DNA of 64,000 nt from Rhodovulum adriaticum. Lineage in GTDB: Bacteria; Pseudomonadota; Alphaproteobacteria; Rhodobacterales; Rhodobacteraceae. The stretch is taken from NCBI RefSeq assembly GCF_004345735.1, contig NZ_SLXL01000005.1, forward strand, positions 1-64,000, written 5' to 3'. Made by a program: the position numbers and the translations under genes. Shown here piece after piece: positions 23,677 to 32,851 of this stretch. Position 1 is the first letter of the stretch. Every line of letters begins with the position of its first letter. Under the pieces are notes generated by a model that ran no database searches, was not told where the DNA came from, and saw nothing but the letters and a program-made list of their open reading frames with translations.

Positions 23677-24855
23677 GTGGAGAGCATTTCTTCCTACCAC
23701 CCCCTCGCACCACCCACCCGGGAAGACTCCCTGGTTGCGTGGCTTCGTCTCATCCGGTCGCGCCGGGTCGGCGCAACGACCTTTTTCCGGCTGCTGGGGG
23801 AACATGGCAGCGCAGAGGCCGCGCTGGACGCCCTGCCCGGCGTTGCCCGCAGCGCCGGGGTCACCGAATACGCCCCCTGTTCCGCCGACACCGCCCGCGC
23901 CGAACTGGACCGCGGCCGCCACCTGGGCGCGGTGCCCTTGCCCTATGGCGCGCCGGGTTATCCGGCCGCGCTGATGGATCTGTCCGACGCGCCGCCGTTT
24001 CTGTGGGCCTTGGGTCGGCTGGACCTGGCCACCCGCCCGATGGTGGCGCTAGTGGGGGCGCGCAATGCATCCTCTCTGGGCACGCGCATGGCCCGCCGCC
24101 TGGCCGAGGGGTTGACCGGCGCGGGCTTCGTGATCGTGTCGGGTCTGGCCCGCGGGATCGACCGCGCCGCGCATCTGGCCGCGCTGGAGGGCGGGACCAT
24201 CGCCGTGCAGGCCGGCGGCATCGACATTCCCTACCCCGCCGAAAACACCGGCCTTTTCCGCGACATCGGCGAAAAGGGCCTGCGGCTGAGCGAGCATCCC
24301 CCCGGCCTGCACCCGCAGGCGCGGCATTTCCCGCAGCGCAACCGGATCATCTCGGGGCTGGCCCGCGCCGTGGTCGTGGTAGAGGCCGCGGCGCGTTCAG
24401 GCAGCCTGATTACCGCGAAAACCGCCCTGGACCAGGGGCGCGAGGTGCTGGCCGTGCCCGGTCACCCGTTCGACGCGCGCGCGGCGGGCTGCAACATGTT
24501 GATCCGCGACGGTGCGGTGCTGGTGCGCGGCCCCGACGACGTGGCCGAGGCGCTGAGCGGCGCGGCGGCGCCCCCCTTGCCCGGCATCGCCGAAACCGCG
24601 CCGCCCCCGCCCAAACCGCGCCGCCGCATCACCGAGGTGCCCCAAACCCCCGCGCATGCGCAGCGCGACCGCCCCGCAACCGCGGACCTGCACCGGCAGA
24701 TCCTCAGCCATCTGGGCCCCTCGCCCCTGGCAGAGGACCAGTTGATCCGCGATATGGGCCTGCCCGCCGGGCGCGTGACCCCCGAACTGGTGACGCTGGA
24801 GCTGGAGGGGCGGATTGCCCGCGCGCCGGGCGGCCTGCTGTCGCGGCGGGACTGA
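23677..24855 (+). CDS. dprA: DNA-processing protein DprA
   Basis: The 392-aa protein loads RecA on incoming single-stranded DNA during natural transformation. It has an N-terminal SAM/HhH-like part (LRLIRSRRVGATTFFRLLGEHG), the SMF/Rossmann core with VALVGARNASSLG, FVIVSGLARGIDRAAH, AVQAGGIDIPYPAENTGLF and FPQRNRIISGLARAVVVVEA, and a C-terminal winged-helix DML1-like region (about 330-390). A low-complexity Pro-rich linker joins them. The start is a GTG at 23677 with GGAG upstream. It is followed after 164 nt by topA. Confidence 0.93.
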   Translation: MESISSYHPLAPPTREDSLVAWLRLIRSRRVGATTFFRLLGEHGSAEAALDALPGVARSAGVTEYAPCSADTARAELDRGRHLGAVPLPYGAPGYPAALMDLSDAPPFLWALGRLDLATRPMVALVGARNASSLGTRMARRLAEGLTGAGFVIVSGLARGIDRAAHLAALEGGTIAVQAGGIDIPYPAENTGLFRDIGEKGLRLSEHPPGLHPQARHFPQRNRIISGLARAVVVVEAAARSGSLITAKTALDQGREVLAVPGHPFDARAAGCNMLIRDGAVLVRGPDDVAEALSGAAAPPLPGIAETAPPPPKPRRRITEVPQTPAHAQRDRPATADLHRQILSHLGPSPLAEDQLIRDMGLPAGRVTPELVTLELEGRIARAPGGLLSRRD

Positions 24856-24949
24856 ACGCGCCGCCGCCACGGCGCCCAGATGCGCGACGACAGCCGCGGG
24901 CCGCCCGGCCATTCGACGATTTGCGGCCCGACCGCGCTGCAGCCCTGCA

Positions 24950-24978
24950 TTGACAATCCCCCCACGCCCCCCACATCT
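24950..24978 (+). promoter_or_regulatory. Predicted promoter of topA
   Basis: TTGACA (24950-24955) and ACATCT (24973-24978) are separated by 17 nt, a housekeeping-type alphaproteobacterial promoter. It leaves a leader of about 35 nt before the topA ATG, which is preceded by AAAGGA. Confidence 0.5.
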
Positions 24979-25019
24979 TGCGCCGCCAAGGCCATGTGCC
25001 AAGAGTCGAAAGGATTTTC

Positions 25020-27605
25020 ATGCCCGTCGTCGTTGTCGAATCCCCGGCTAAAGCCAAGACAATCAACAAGTATCTGGGGGACGACTACACGGTTCTGGCC
25101 TCCTACGGGCATGTTCGCGACCTGCCGCCCAAGGACGGATCGGTCGATCCCGAGCATGATTTCGAAATGAAATGGGAGGTCGCCACCGACAGCCGCAAGC
25201 ATGTCAAGGCGATCGCCGACGCGCTGAAGGACGACAACGCGCTGATCCTCGCCACCGACCCCGACCGCGAGGGCGAGGCGATTTCCTGGCACCTGGAAGA
25301 GGCGCTGAAAAAGCGCCGCGCGATCAAGAAAGACACCGCCGTCAGCCGCGTGGTGTTCAACGCGATCACCAAATCCGCCGTGACCGAGGCGATGAAAAAC
25401 CCCCGGCAGGTGGACGAACCGCTGGTGCATGCCTATCTGGCGCGCCGGGCGCTGGATTATCTGGTGGGCTTCAACCTGTCGCCGGTGCTGTGGCGCAAGC
25501 TGCCCGGTGCGAAATCGGCGGGCCGGGTGCAATCGGTCTGCCTGCGCCTGATCGTCGAGCGCGAGATGGAGATCGAGGCCTTTCGCCCCCGCGAATACTG
25601 GTCGGTCAAGGCGATCTTCGCCACACCCCGCGGCCAGACCTACGAGGCGCGGTTGACCGTTCTGGGCGGCCAGAAGCTGGACAAATACGACATCGAGAAC
25701 GAAACGGCGGCCGAACTGGCGGTGCAGGCGATCAACAGCCGCGATTTCACCATCGCCTCGGTCGAGGCGAAACCGGCCAACCGCAACCCCGCGCCGCCCT
25801 TCATGACCTCGACCCTGCAACAAGAGGCCAGCCGCAAGTTCGGCTTTGGCGCGCGCCAGACCATGCAGGCGGCCCAGCGTCTGTATGAGGCGGGGCATAT
25901 CACCTACATGCGGACCGACGGGATCGATATGGCGCCAGAGGCGGTGATGGCCGCGCGCGACGCGATCAAGGATCGCTATGGCGCGGATTACGTCCCGAAA
26001 TCCCCGCGCATGTACAAGAACAAGGCCAAGAACGCGCAAGAGGCCCACGAATGTATCCGCCCCACCGACATGACGCGGGACGCGGGCAAGCTGAAAACCA
26101 CCGATACCGACCAGCGCAAGCTGTATGACCTGATCTGGAAACGCACGCTGGCCAGCCAGATGGAGGCCGCCCGGCTGGAACGCACGACGGTTGAGGTTCT
26201 CAGCGGCGACAAACAGGTCGGCCTGCGCGCCACCGGCCAGGTCGTGCTGTTCGACGGGTTCCTCAAGGTCTACGAAGAGGGGCGCGACGATGTCATTGAC
26301 GACGACGACAAGCGCCTGCCCCAGATCATGGAGGGCGAGGCCGCGAAACGCGAAAGCGTGACGCCCGAACAGCATTTCACCCAGCCGCCCCCGCGCTACA
26401 CCGAAGCGACGCTGGTCAAGCGGATGGAGGAGTTGGGGATCGGCCGGCCCTCTACCTATGCGTCCATCGTCACGACGATCCAGGACCGGGGCTATGTCAC
26501 CAAGGACAAGAACCGCCTGATCCCCGAGGACAAGGGGCGGCTGGTGACGGCCTTTCTGTCCAACTACTTCCCGAAATACGTGGGTTATGAGTTCACCGCC
26601 GACCTGGAGGACCAGCTGGACGACGTGTCCGCCGGGGACCGCGATTATCACGACGTTCTGTCCCGCTTCTGGCGCGATTTCTCGGCGGCCATTGCTGAAA
26701 CCGCCGACCTGCGCATCACGGAAGTGCTGGAAAAGATCGACGAGGTGCTGTCGCCGCACCTGTACCCCCCGCGCGAGGATGGAACCGACCCGCGCGTCTG
26801 CCCCAAATGCGGGGTGGGTCGGCTGAACCTGAAAACCGCCCGCTCTGGCGGGGCATTCATCGGCTGCAACAACTACCCCGAATGCCGCTATACCCGCCCG
26901 CTGTCGGCGCCCAGCGACGATCCGGCCGCGCAACTGGACGGCAAGGTTCTGGGCCATGACGGGGACGAGGAAATCACCCTGCGCAACGGCCGTTTCGGCC
27001 CCTATGTGCAAAAGGGCGAACCGACCGAGGACCAGCCGAAACCGCCGCGCGCCAGCCTGCCCAAGGGCTGGGCCCCCGAAGAGATCGACCTGGACAAGGC
27101 GCTGATGCTGCTCAGCCTGCCGCGCGAAATTGGCCCCCACCCCGACGATGGCGAACCTGTAGAGGCCGGGATCGGGCGGTATGGCCCCTATGTCCGGCAC
27201 GGCAAGAAATACGCCAACCTGCCCGAGGTTGACGAGGTGTTCACCGTGGGCATGAACCGCGCGGTCGAGTTGCTGGCCGCGAAAAAGACGCGCGGGCGCG
27301 GCACCACCGCCAAGGCGCTGAAGGAACTGGGCGAACATCCCGAAAGCGGCGGGCCGGTCAACGTGATGGAGGGGCGCTATGGCCCTTACGTCAAATGGGA
27401 CAAGGTCAACGCCACCCTGCCCAAGGATGTGGAACCGGCCGACGTGACCATGGAAATGGCCGTGGCGCTGATCGCGGAAAAGGCGGCCAAGAAGGGCGGC
27501 AAGAAAACCGCTGCCAAGAAACCGGCCGCCAAGAAAACCACCCCGAAAAAGACCACGGCCAAAAAGACCACGACGCGCAAGACCGCCGCCAAAAAGGACG
27601 ACTGA
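25020..27605 (+). CDS. topA: DNA topoisomerase I
   Basis: The 861-aa type IA topoisomerase relaxes negative supercoils. The Toprim domain opens the protein (VVVESPAKAKTI, then LATDPDREGEAISWH), followed by SAGRVQSVCLRL and the catalytic tyrosine near residue 296 in HITYMRTDG, then ELGIGRPSTYA. After one Cys4 zinc motif (CPKCGVG..CNNYPEC, about 594-625) come three GRYGPYV-type repeats of the alphaproteobacterial C-terminal domain. The end is a Lys/Ala/Thr-rich histone-H1-like tail (about 820-861). The start at 25020 follows AAAGGA; an upstream ATG at 24978 is not conserved-looking. Confidence 0.96.
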   Translation: MPVVVVESPAKAKTINKYLGDDYTVLASYGHVRDLPPKDGSVDPEHDFEMKWEVATDSRKHVKAIADALKDDNALILATDPDREGEAISWHLEEALKKRRAIKKDTAVSRVVFNAITKSAVTEAMKNPRQVDEPLVHAYLARRALDYLVGFNLSPVLWRKLPGAKSAGRVQSVCLRLIVEREMEIEAFRPREYWSVKAIFATPRGQTYEARLTVLGGQKLDKYDIENETAAELAVQAINSRDFTIASVEAKPANRNPAPPFMTSTLQQEASRKFGFGARQTMQAAQRLYEAGHITYMRTDGIDMAPEAVMAARDAIKDRYGADYVPKSPRMYKNKAKNAQEAHECIRPTDMTRDAGKLKTTDTDQRKLYDLIWKRTLASQMEAARLERTTVEVLSGDKQVGLRATGQVVLFDGFLKVYEEGRDDVIDDDDKRLPQIMEGEAAKRESVTPEQHFTQPPPRYTEATLVKRMEELGIGRPSTYASIVTTIQDRGYVTKDKNRLIPEDKGRLVTAFLSNYFPKYVGYEFTADLEDQLDDVSAGDRDYHDVLSRFWRDFSAAIAETADLRITEVLEKIDEVLSPHLYPPREDGTDPRVCPKCGVGRLNLKTARSGGAFIGCNNYPECRYTRPLSAPSDDPAAQLDGKVLGHDGDEEITLRNGRFGPYVQKGEPTEDQPKPPRASLPKGWAPEEIDLDKALMLLSLPREIGPHPDDGEPVEAGIGRYGPYVRHGKKYANLPEVDEVFTVGMNRAVELLAAKKTRGRGTTAKALKELGEHPESGGPVNVMEGRYGPYVKWDKVNATLPKDVEPADVTMEMAVALIAEKAAKKGGKKTAAKKPAAKKTTPKKTTAKKTTTRKTAAKKDD

Positions 27606-27692
27606 CACCAGGCGCACCGAGGTGTGATGCAGCGTGACTGGCCTCTGCCCGCGCAATTGGGCAACTGCTCTGCGCAGACAGGAGGGTATTGC

Positions 27693-28250
27693 ATGCTGGA
27701 CAGACGTTTCACACGCCGCGCTGCCGTGGCGACACTCGGTGCGGGCCTCGTGGCCCCTGTCATCGGGCGGGCAAAGACGGCGGACGGTGTCCGCCACAAC
27801 ATTTCCAGCTTTTCCCAGCAGGACTGGCGCGATCACTTCGACACGTTGGGCAAGGGGGTGATCGTCGCCGATACCGTCTCGCGCGCCCTGCACTACTGGA
27901 ACGGCGAGGGCACGGACTATCGCGTCTATCCGACCTCGGTCCCGATCAGTGACGAATTGACCAAGCGCGGCTATACCGAAGTGGTGCGCAAGCGCGTCGG
28001 GCCGGACTGGACCCCCACGCCATCCATGCTGGAGCGGAACCCGGATCTGAAATACATGCCGCCGGGGCCCGACAACCCGCTGGGCACCCATGCGATGTAC
28101 CTGTCCTGGCCCGCCTACCTGATCCATGGCACCCACGATACGCGCAAGATCGGGCGGCGGTCCTCGGATGGCTGCATCGGCCTTTACAACGAGATGATCG
28201 CCGAACTGTTTCAGATCACGCCGGTCGGCACGCAGGTCCGCATCCTCTAG
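27693..28250 (+). CDS. L,D-transpeptidase (YkuD domain), exported
   Basis: This 185-aa protein has an Arg-Arg signal ([17 protein letters not shown]), possibly Tat-dependent, and a YkuD catalytic domain with HGT (His145) and SSDGCIGL (Ser158, Gly160, Cys161). Such enzymes form 3-3 cross-links in peptidoglycan or attach proteins to it in the periplasm. AGGAGGG precedes the ATG; the longer frame to 27624 lacks a signal. It follows topA by 87 nt and may be expressed with it. Confidence 0.88.
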   Translation: MLDRRFTRRAAVATLGAGLVAPVIGRAKTADGVRHNISSFSQQDWRDHFDTLGKGVIVADTVSRALHYWNGEGTDYRVYPTSVPISDELTKRGYTEVVRKRVGPDWTPTPSMLERNPDLKYMPPGPDNPLGTHAMYLSWPAYLIHGTHDTRKIGRRSSDGCIGLYNEMIAELFQITPVGTQVRIL

Positions 28251-28285
28251 CCGCGCCGACGCGGGGCCAAAGGTTGCCCCCTTCA

Positions 28286-28314
28286 TTGACTTGCCCGCGC
28301 CCCTTCGCCACAAC
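28286..28314 (+). promoter_or_regulatory. Predicted promoter of scoAB
   Basis: TTGACT (28286-28291) and CACAAC (28309-28314) are spaced by 17 nt, the same architecture as the predicted topA promoter, and lie about 30 nt before the ribosome binding site GGGGAGAG of the CoA-transferase subunit A gene. Confidence 0.5.
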
Positions 28315-28345
28315 TTTCGCCAATGGTTCGAACGGGGAGAGTTCC

Positions 28346-29041
28346 ATGAACAAGGTATATGGCAGCGCCGCGGAGGCCCTGGACGGGCTTCTGTCCGACG
28401 GCATGTTCATCGCCGCGGGCGGTTTCGGTCTGTGCGGCATCCCGGAAATGCTGATCGAGGCGATCAAACAGGCCGGGACCAAGGATCTGACCTTCGCCTC
28501 CAACAACGCGGGCGTGGACGATTTCGGTATCGGCATCCTGTTGCAGACGCGGCAGGTGAAAAAGATGATCTCGTCCTATGTGGGCGAGAATGCCGAATTC
28601 ATGCGCCAATACCTGTCGGGTGAGCTGGAGCTGGAATTCAACCCCCAGGGCACGCTGGCCGAACGGATGCGCGCCGGCGGCTGCGGCATCCCCGGGTTCT
28701 ACACGAAAACCGGTGTGGGCACCCAGATCGCCGAGGGCAAGGAACACAAGGAGTTCGACGGCGAAACCTACATCCTGGAACGCGGGATCGTGGCGGACCT
28801 GTCCATCGTCAAGGCATGGAAGGCCGACACCACCGGCAACCTGGTGTTCCGCAAGACCGCCCGCAACTTCAACCCGCCCGCCGCGATGTGCGGCAAGGTC
28901 TGCGTCGCCGAGGTGGAGGAGATCGTCGAACCCGGTCAGCTGGACCCCGACAACATCCACCTGCCCGGCATCTACGTGCACCGCCTGATCAAGGGCGAAC
29001 ACGAAAAACGCATCGAACAACGCACCACCCGCGCGGCGTAA
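28346..29041 (+). CDS. 3-oxoacid CoA-transferase subunit A
   Basis: The 231-aa protein is the alpha subunit of a class I CoA-transferase, probably succinyl-CoA:3-ketoacid (ScoA) or acetoacetyl type, which activates acetoacetate for use or polyhydroxybutyrate turnover. Markers are [55 protein letters not shown] and [15 protein letters not shown]. The start at 28346 has GGGGAGAG upstream. Subunit B begins 11 nt after its stop. Confidence 0.93.
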   Translation: MNKVYGSAAEALDGLLSDGMFIAAGGFGLCGIPEMLIEAIKQAGTKDLTFASNNAGVDDFGIGILLQTRQVKKMISSYVGENAEFMRQYLSGELELEFNPQGTLAERMRAGGCGIPGFYTKTGVGTQIAEGKEHKEFDGETYILERGIVADLSIVKAWKADTTGNLVFRKTARNFNPPAAMCGKVCVAEVEEIVEPGQLDPDNIHLPGIYVHRLIKGEHEKRIEQRTTRAA

Positions 29042-29052
29042 GGAGGAACACC

Positions 29053-29682
<630 letters not shown>

Positions 29683-29701
29683 CCGAGGCAACCGCCACAG
29701 G

Positions 29702-29737
29702 GGGCCGCGCGGGGCACAGGCCCGGCGCGGCCCTTTT
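29702..29737 (+). terminator. Terminator after scoAB
   Basis: GGGCCGCGC (29702-29710) pairs with GCGCGGCCC (29725-29733) around an inner GGGC/GCCC stem, followed by TTTT. It lies 20 nt after the subunit B stop. Confidence 0.7.
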
Positions 29738-29787
29738 CATGGGCGCGGCCCGGAAACGGCTTCATATTCCCGCGCTTTTCTGCTGCT

Positions 29788-30798
29788 ATGATGGGCGGTG
29801 ACATGACCATGACCCCGCCCCTTCCCGCCCCGCGCCGCCGCTGGCGCGATACCGTGCTGATGCTGGCGCTGTTCGCGCTGGTCGCTATCGGCCTGTTCGG
29901 GCTGGCCGCCGCCACCGGATGGCAGGAAACCGCGGCGCAACTGGCCCGGCTGGGTCCGGTGCAGATTGCCCTGCTGCTGGGGTTGTCGCTGGTCAACTAC
30001 GTCATGCGCGCGCTGCGCTGGCACCTGTTTGCCCGCCGGATCGGCCTGCCGCCCGGGCTGCTGCGCGATATCCGCCATTTCTTTGGCGGCTTCCTGATGA
30101 GCGCGACACCGGGCCGGGTGGGCGAAATGGTGCGCATCCGCTGGATCCGGCGGGAAACCGGCGTGCCGCTGGACCGCTCTGCCCCGCTGTTCCTGGTGGA
30201 CCGGGCCGCCGATCTGGTGGCGATGGCGCTGATCCTGGGCGCCGCGCTGGCGCTGTCGGCCAAGGGGATCACCGGCGCCCTGCCGCTGGCGGGTCTGGCC
30301 CTGGGCACGGCGGTTGTGGCCACGCGCCCGCGCCTGTTGGCCGCGATCGTCACGCTGACCTATCGCGCCCTGGGCTGCTGCCCCCGGATCTTTGCCAAGC
30401 TGCGCGCGATGGCCCGCGCCTTGCGCCATTTCAGCCATTCCGGCGTCCTGCTGCTGGCGGTGGTCCTGGGCTGCCTGGGCTGGATGGCCGAAGGCCTGGC
30501 CTTCCATATCCTGCTGGTATGGCTGGGCGCCGATATCGGCCTGTGGACGGCGACCGCGATCTTTGTCTTTGCGACGCTGGCGGGCGGGCTGACCGGGGCG
30601 CCCGGCGGCCTGGGCGGGGCCGAGGCTGCGATGATCGCGCTCTTGACGCTGGAGGGGTTACCGCCCGAAACATCCATTGCAGCCACCGCGGTGATCCGGG
30701 TCACCACGCTGTGGTTCGCGATCGGTTTGGGCGCGATGGTCTTTCCCGTCGCCGAACGCATGTCGAAAAGGACAGGCCATGCAGTGGAAAACCGCTGA
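29788..30798 (+). CDS. LPG-synthase transmembrane-domain protein (YbhN/UPF0104 family)
   Basis: The 336-aa integral membrane protein has about eight hydrophobic spans and the family motifs LVNYVMRALRWHLFA, FFGGFLMSATPGRVGEMVRI, LVDRAADLVAMAL and TLAGGLTGAPGGLGGAEAAM near residue 270. This domain occurs in the flippase half of lysyl-phosphatidylglycerol synthases and in stand-alone proteins near polyprenyl-sugar genes, where a lipid-flipping role is suspected. It overlaps the DprE1-like gene by 20 nt, so it is part of that cassette. Start 29788 or 29803 cannot be separated. Confidence 0.82.
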   Translation: MMGGDMTMTPPLPAPRRRWRDTVLMLALFALVAIGLFGLAAATGWQETAAQLARLGPVQIALLLGLSLVNYVMRALRWHLFARRIGLPPGLLRDIRHFFGGFLMSATPGRVGEMVRIRWIRRETGVPLDRSAPLFLVDRAADLVAMALILGAALALSAKGITGALPLAGLALGTAVVATRPRLLAAIVTLTYRALGCCPRIFAKLRAMARALRHFSHSGVLLLAVVLGCLGWMAEGLAFHILLVWLGADIGLWTATAIFVFATLAGGLTGAPGGLGGAEAAMIALLTLEGLPPETSIAATAVIRVTTLWFAIGLGAMVFPVAERMSKRTGHAVENR

Positions 30799-32092
30799 GT
30801 ATTCGGGCTGGGGCCGGGCGCTGCGGGCGCGCGGCACACTGGCCCGCCCCGAAAAGCTGTCGGCGCTGAGCGCGGCCCTGCAGGGCCGGGGACCGGCCAT
30901 CGGCAACCGCCGGTCCTATGGCGACGGCCCGATCCACGACGGCGGCGCGGCCATCGACATGACGCGGATGGATCGCCTGCTGTCCTTTGACGCCGAAACC
31001 GGCGTGGTCGAGGCAGAGGCCGGGATCACCATAGCCGAATTGCTGCGCGTCTTTGCGCACAAGGGCTGGATGCCCGCGGTAATGCCCGGCACCGGCTTTG
31101 CCACCCTGGGTGGCTGCATCGCCAATGACGTGCACGGCAAGAACCACCACAACGCGGGCAGTTTCGGCCAGCATGTGCTGGCGGTGACGCTGATGACGGA
31201 CAATGGCCCGCGCGAGGTAACGCTGCAGACGAACCGGGGCCTGTTCCGCGCCACGATGGGCGGACAGGGCCAAACCGGCGCGATCCTGTCGGCCAAACTG
31301 CAACTGAAAGCGATCCCCGGCCAGCGGATGCGTGTCAAGGAAACCCGAATCTCCGATTTCGACAGCTTCCTTGCGGCCTTTGACACGTCCGAGGCGGAAT
31401 ATACCGTGGGCTGGATCGACGCGACCAAACGCGGCAAACGGCTGGGCCGCGGCATCCTGGAAGAGGGCACATTGGCCGAGGGCGGCCGCCCCGGCCCGGT
31501 AAAGCGCAGCCTGTCGGTCCCGCTGGACGCCCCGCATTTCGCGCTGTCCTGGCCGGTGGTCAAGCTGTTCAACGCCTTCTACATCTCGCGCATTCCCGAC
31601 ACCTCGCGCAAGCGCACCCGCCCGCTGGAGGATTTCTTTTTCCCGCTGGACCGCATCCACGACTGGAACCGCCTGTACGGCAAGCGCGGCTTTCACCAGT
31701 TCCAATGCGTCGTGCCGCTGGACAAGGGGCCAGAGCTGAAGGCGATCCTGACCACCATCGCGCGGGCCGGCATCGCCTCGCCCCTTGCGGTCCTGAAAAA
31801 GATGGGGCCGGGGCGCGCGGGGCATCTGTCCTTTCCGATGGCGGGCTATACGCTGGCCGTGGATTTCCCGGCGCGGGCCAAGGTGCCCGCGATCTTTGCC
31901 AGGCTGGAACAGCAGGTGCTGGACGCGGGCGGGCGGCTTTACTTTGCCAAGGACGCGCTGGCCCATCCCGACAGCATCGCGGCCATGTATCCCGAGCTGG
32001 CCGATTGGCGGGCAGAGGTCGCCAAGGCCGACCCCGAGGGCCATCTTGAAACCGACCTTGTCCGGCGCCTGAAGCTGAGGAGCGCGACATGA
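30779..32092 (+). CDS. DprE1-like FAD-dependent decaprenylphosphoryl-ribose oxidase
   Basis: This 437-aa flavoprotein resembles DprE1, which oxidises C2 of polyprenyl-phosphoryl-ribose to the 2-keto sugar. It has GNRRSYGDGPIHDGG near 41, MPAVMPGTGFATLGGCIAND near 100 and the characteristic HGKNHHNAGSFGQHV near 118. The DprE1-type C-terminal part includes DFFFPLDRIHDWNRLYG and GFHQFQCVVP. The last codons overlap the next gene (ATGA), a DprE2-like reductase, exactly the mycobacterial partner order. The lipid carrier and downstream acceptor cannot be inferred. Confidence 0.85.
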   Translation: MQWKTAEYSGWGRALRARGTLARPEKLSALSAALQGRGPAIGNRRSYGDGPIHDGGAAIDMTRMDRLLSFDAETGVVEAEAGITIAELLRVFAHKGWMPAVMPGTGFATLGGCIANDVHGKNHHNAGSFGQHVLAVTLMTDNGPREVTLQTNRGLFRATMGGQGQTGAILSAKLQLKAIPGQRMRVKETRISDFDSFLAAFDTSEAEYTVGWIDATKRGKRLGRGILEEGTLAEGGRPGPVKRSLSVPLDAPHFALSWPVVKLFNAFYISRIPDTSRKRTRPLEDFFFPLDRIHDWNRLYGKRGFHQFQCVVPLDKGPELKAILTTIARAGIASPLAVLKKMGPGRAGHLSFPMAGYTLAVDFPARAKVPAIFARLEQQVLDAGGRLYFAKDALAHPDSIAAMYPELADWRAEVAKADPEGHLETDLVRRLKLRSAT

Positions 32093-32826
32093 CCGAAACC
32101 TGGATCGTTCTGGGCGCCTCATCCTCGATGGCGCGCGCCTTTACCCGCAAACTGGCCGAACGGGGCGACGGCGTGATCCTGGCCGGGCGCACCCCCGCAG
32201 ACCTGGAACGCGACGCCGCAGACGCCCGCGTGCGCGGTGCGGCACTGGCCGAAACGGTCGCCTTCGATGCGCGCGACCCGGCCAGTTTCGGCCCCATCCT
32301 GGACCGGCTGGAGGGGCTGGAGGGCACGGTTTCCGCGGCGGTCTTTGTTGGATCGATGCCGCCGCAGGCGGAGATCGACGCCGACCCGTCGCTGATCGCG
32401 GGCGTTGTCACGGACAGCTTTACCGGACCGGCGCAGTTCCTGCACCGCCTGGCCCCGCTGATGGAATCGCGCGGCAGCGGCACGGTGGTCGGCATCACCT
32501 CGGTCGCGGGGGACCGGGGGCGCATCGGCAACTATGCCTATGGCGCGGCCAAGGCGGGGTTCGGCACCTATCTGTCGGGGCTGCGCAACCGGCTGACGCG
32601 GGCGGGCGGGCATGTGGTGACGGTCAAACCCGGCTTTACCGACACCGCCATGACCTGGGGGATCGAGGGCATGTTCCTGGTCGCGCCCCCCGAAACGGTC
32701 GCCGCCGACATTCTGAAAGCGGTCGAGAAGAAGCGGAACGTAATCTACACGCCGCTGTTCTGGACCGCGATCATGGGCATCATCCGCGCCATCCCGGAAC
32801 CGATCTTCAAAAAGATGTCGATCTGA
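32089..32826 (+). CDS. DprE2-like short-chain dehydrogenase
   Basis: The 245-aa SDR would reduce the 2-keto intermediate to polyprenyl-phosphoryl-arabinose. The nucleotide motif is the unusual LGASSSMARAF instead of TGxxxGxG, as in DprE2-type enzymes. The catalytic Tyr and Lys are in NYAYGAAKAG, preceded by ITSVAGDRG (Ser). PGFTDTAMTWG and the hydrophobic end VIYTPLFWTAIMGIIRAI, which can sit at the membrane, are also typical. It overlaps the DprE1-like stop by 4 nt. Confidence 0.85.
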   Translation: MTETWIVLGASSSMARAFTRKLAERGDGVILAGRTPADLERDAADARVRGAALAETVAFDARDPASFGPILDRLEGLEGTVSAAVFVGSMPPQAEIDADPSLIAGVVTDSFTGPAQFLHRLAPLMESRGSGTVVGITSVAGDRGRIGNYAYGAAKAGFGTYLSGLRNRLTRAGGHVVTVKPGFTDTAMTWGIEGMFLVAPPETVAADILKAVEKKRNVIYTPLFWTAIMGIIRAIPEPIFKKMSI

Positions 32827-32834
32827 ACGGCGGG

Positions 32835-32850
32835 GGCCGCTCGCGCGGCC
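32835..32850. terminator. Short hairpin between convergent dprE2-like and ubiA-like genes
   Basis: GGCCGC-TCGC-GCGGCC forms a perfect 6-bp stem in the 25 nt between the two convergent stops. It has no T tract, so termination may be weak or Rho-assisted. Confidence 0.35.
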
Positions 32851-32851
32851 A

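Noticed and set aside
24462-28313. A 1283-codon open frame antisense to topA and the L,D-transpeptidase
   Set aside because: It is the complement of strongly conserved genes in GC-rich DNA, where stop codons are rare; its translation is low-complexity and has no domain.
29788-30798. The LPG-synthase-like membrane protein as the missing arabinosyltransferase
   Set aside because: It has the YbhN/UPF0104 motifs and none of the GT-C loop acidic motifs expected in arabinosyltransferases.
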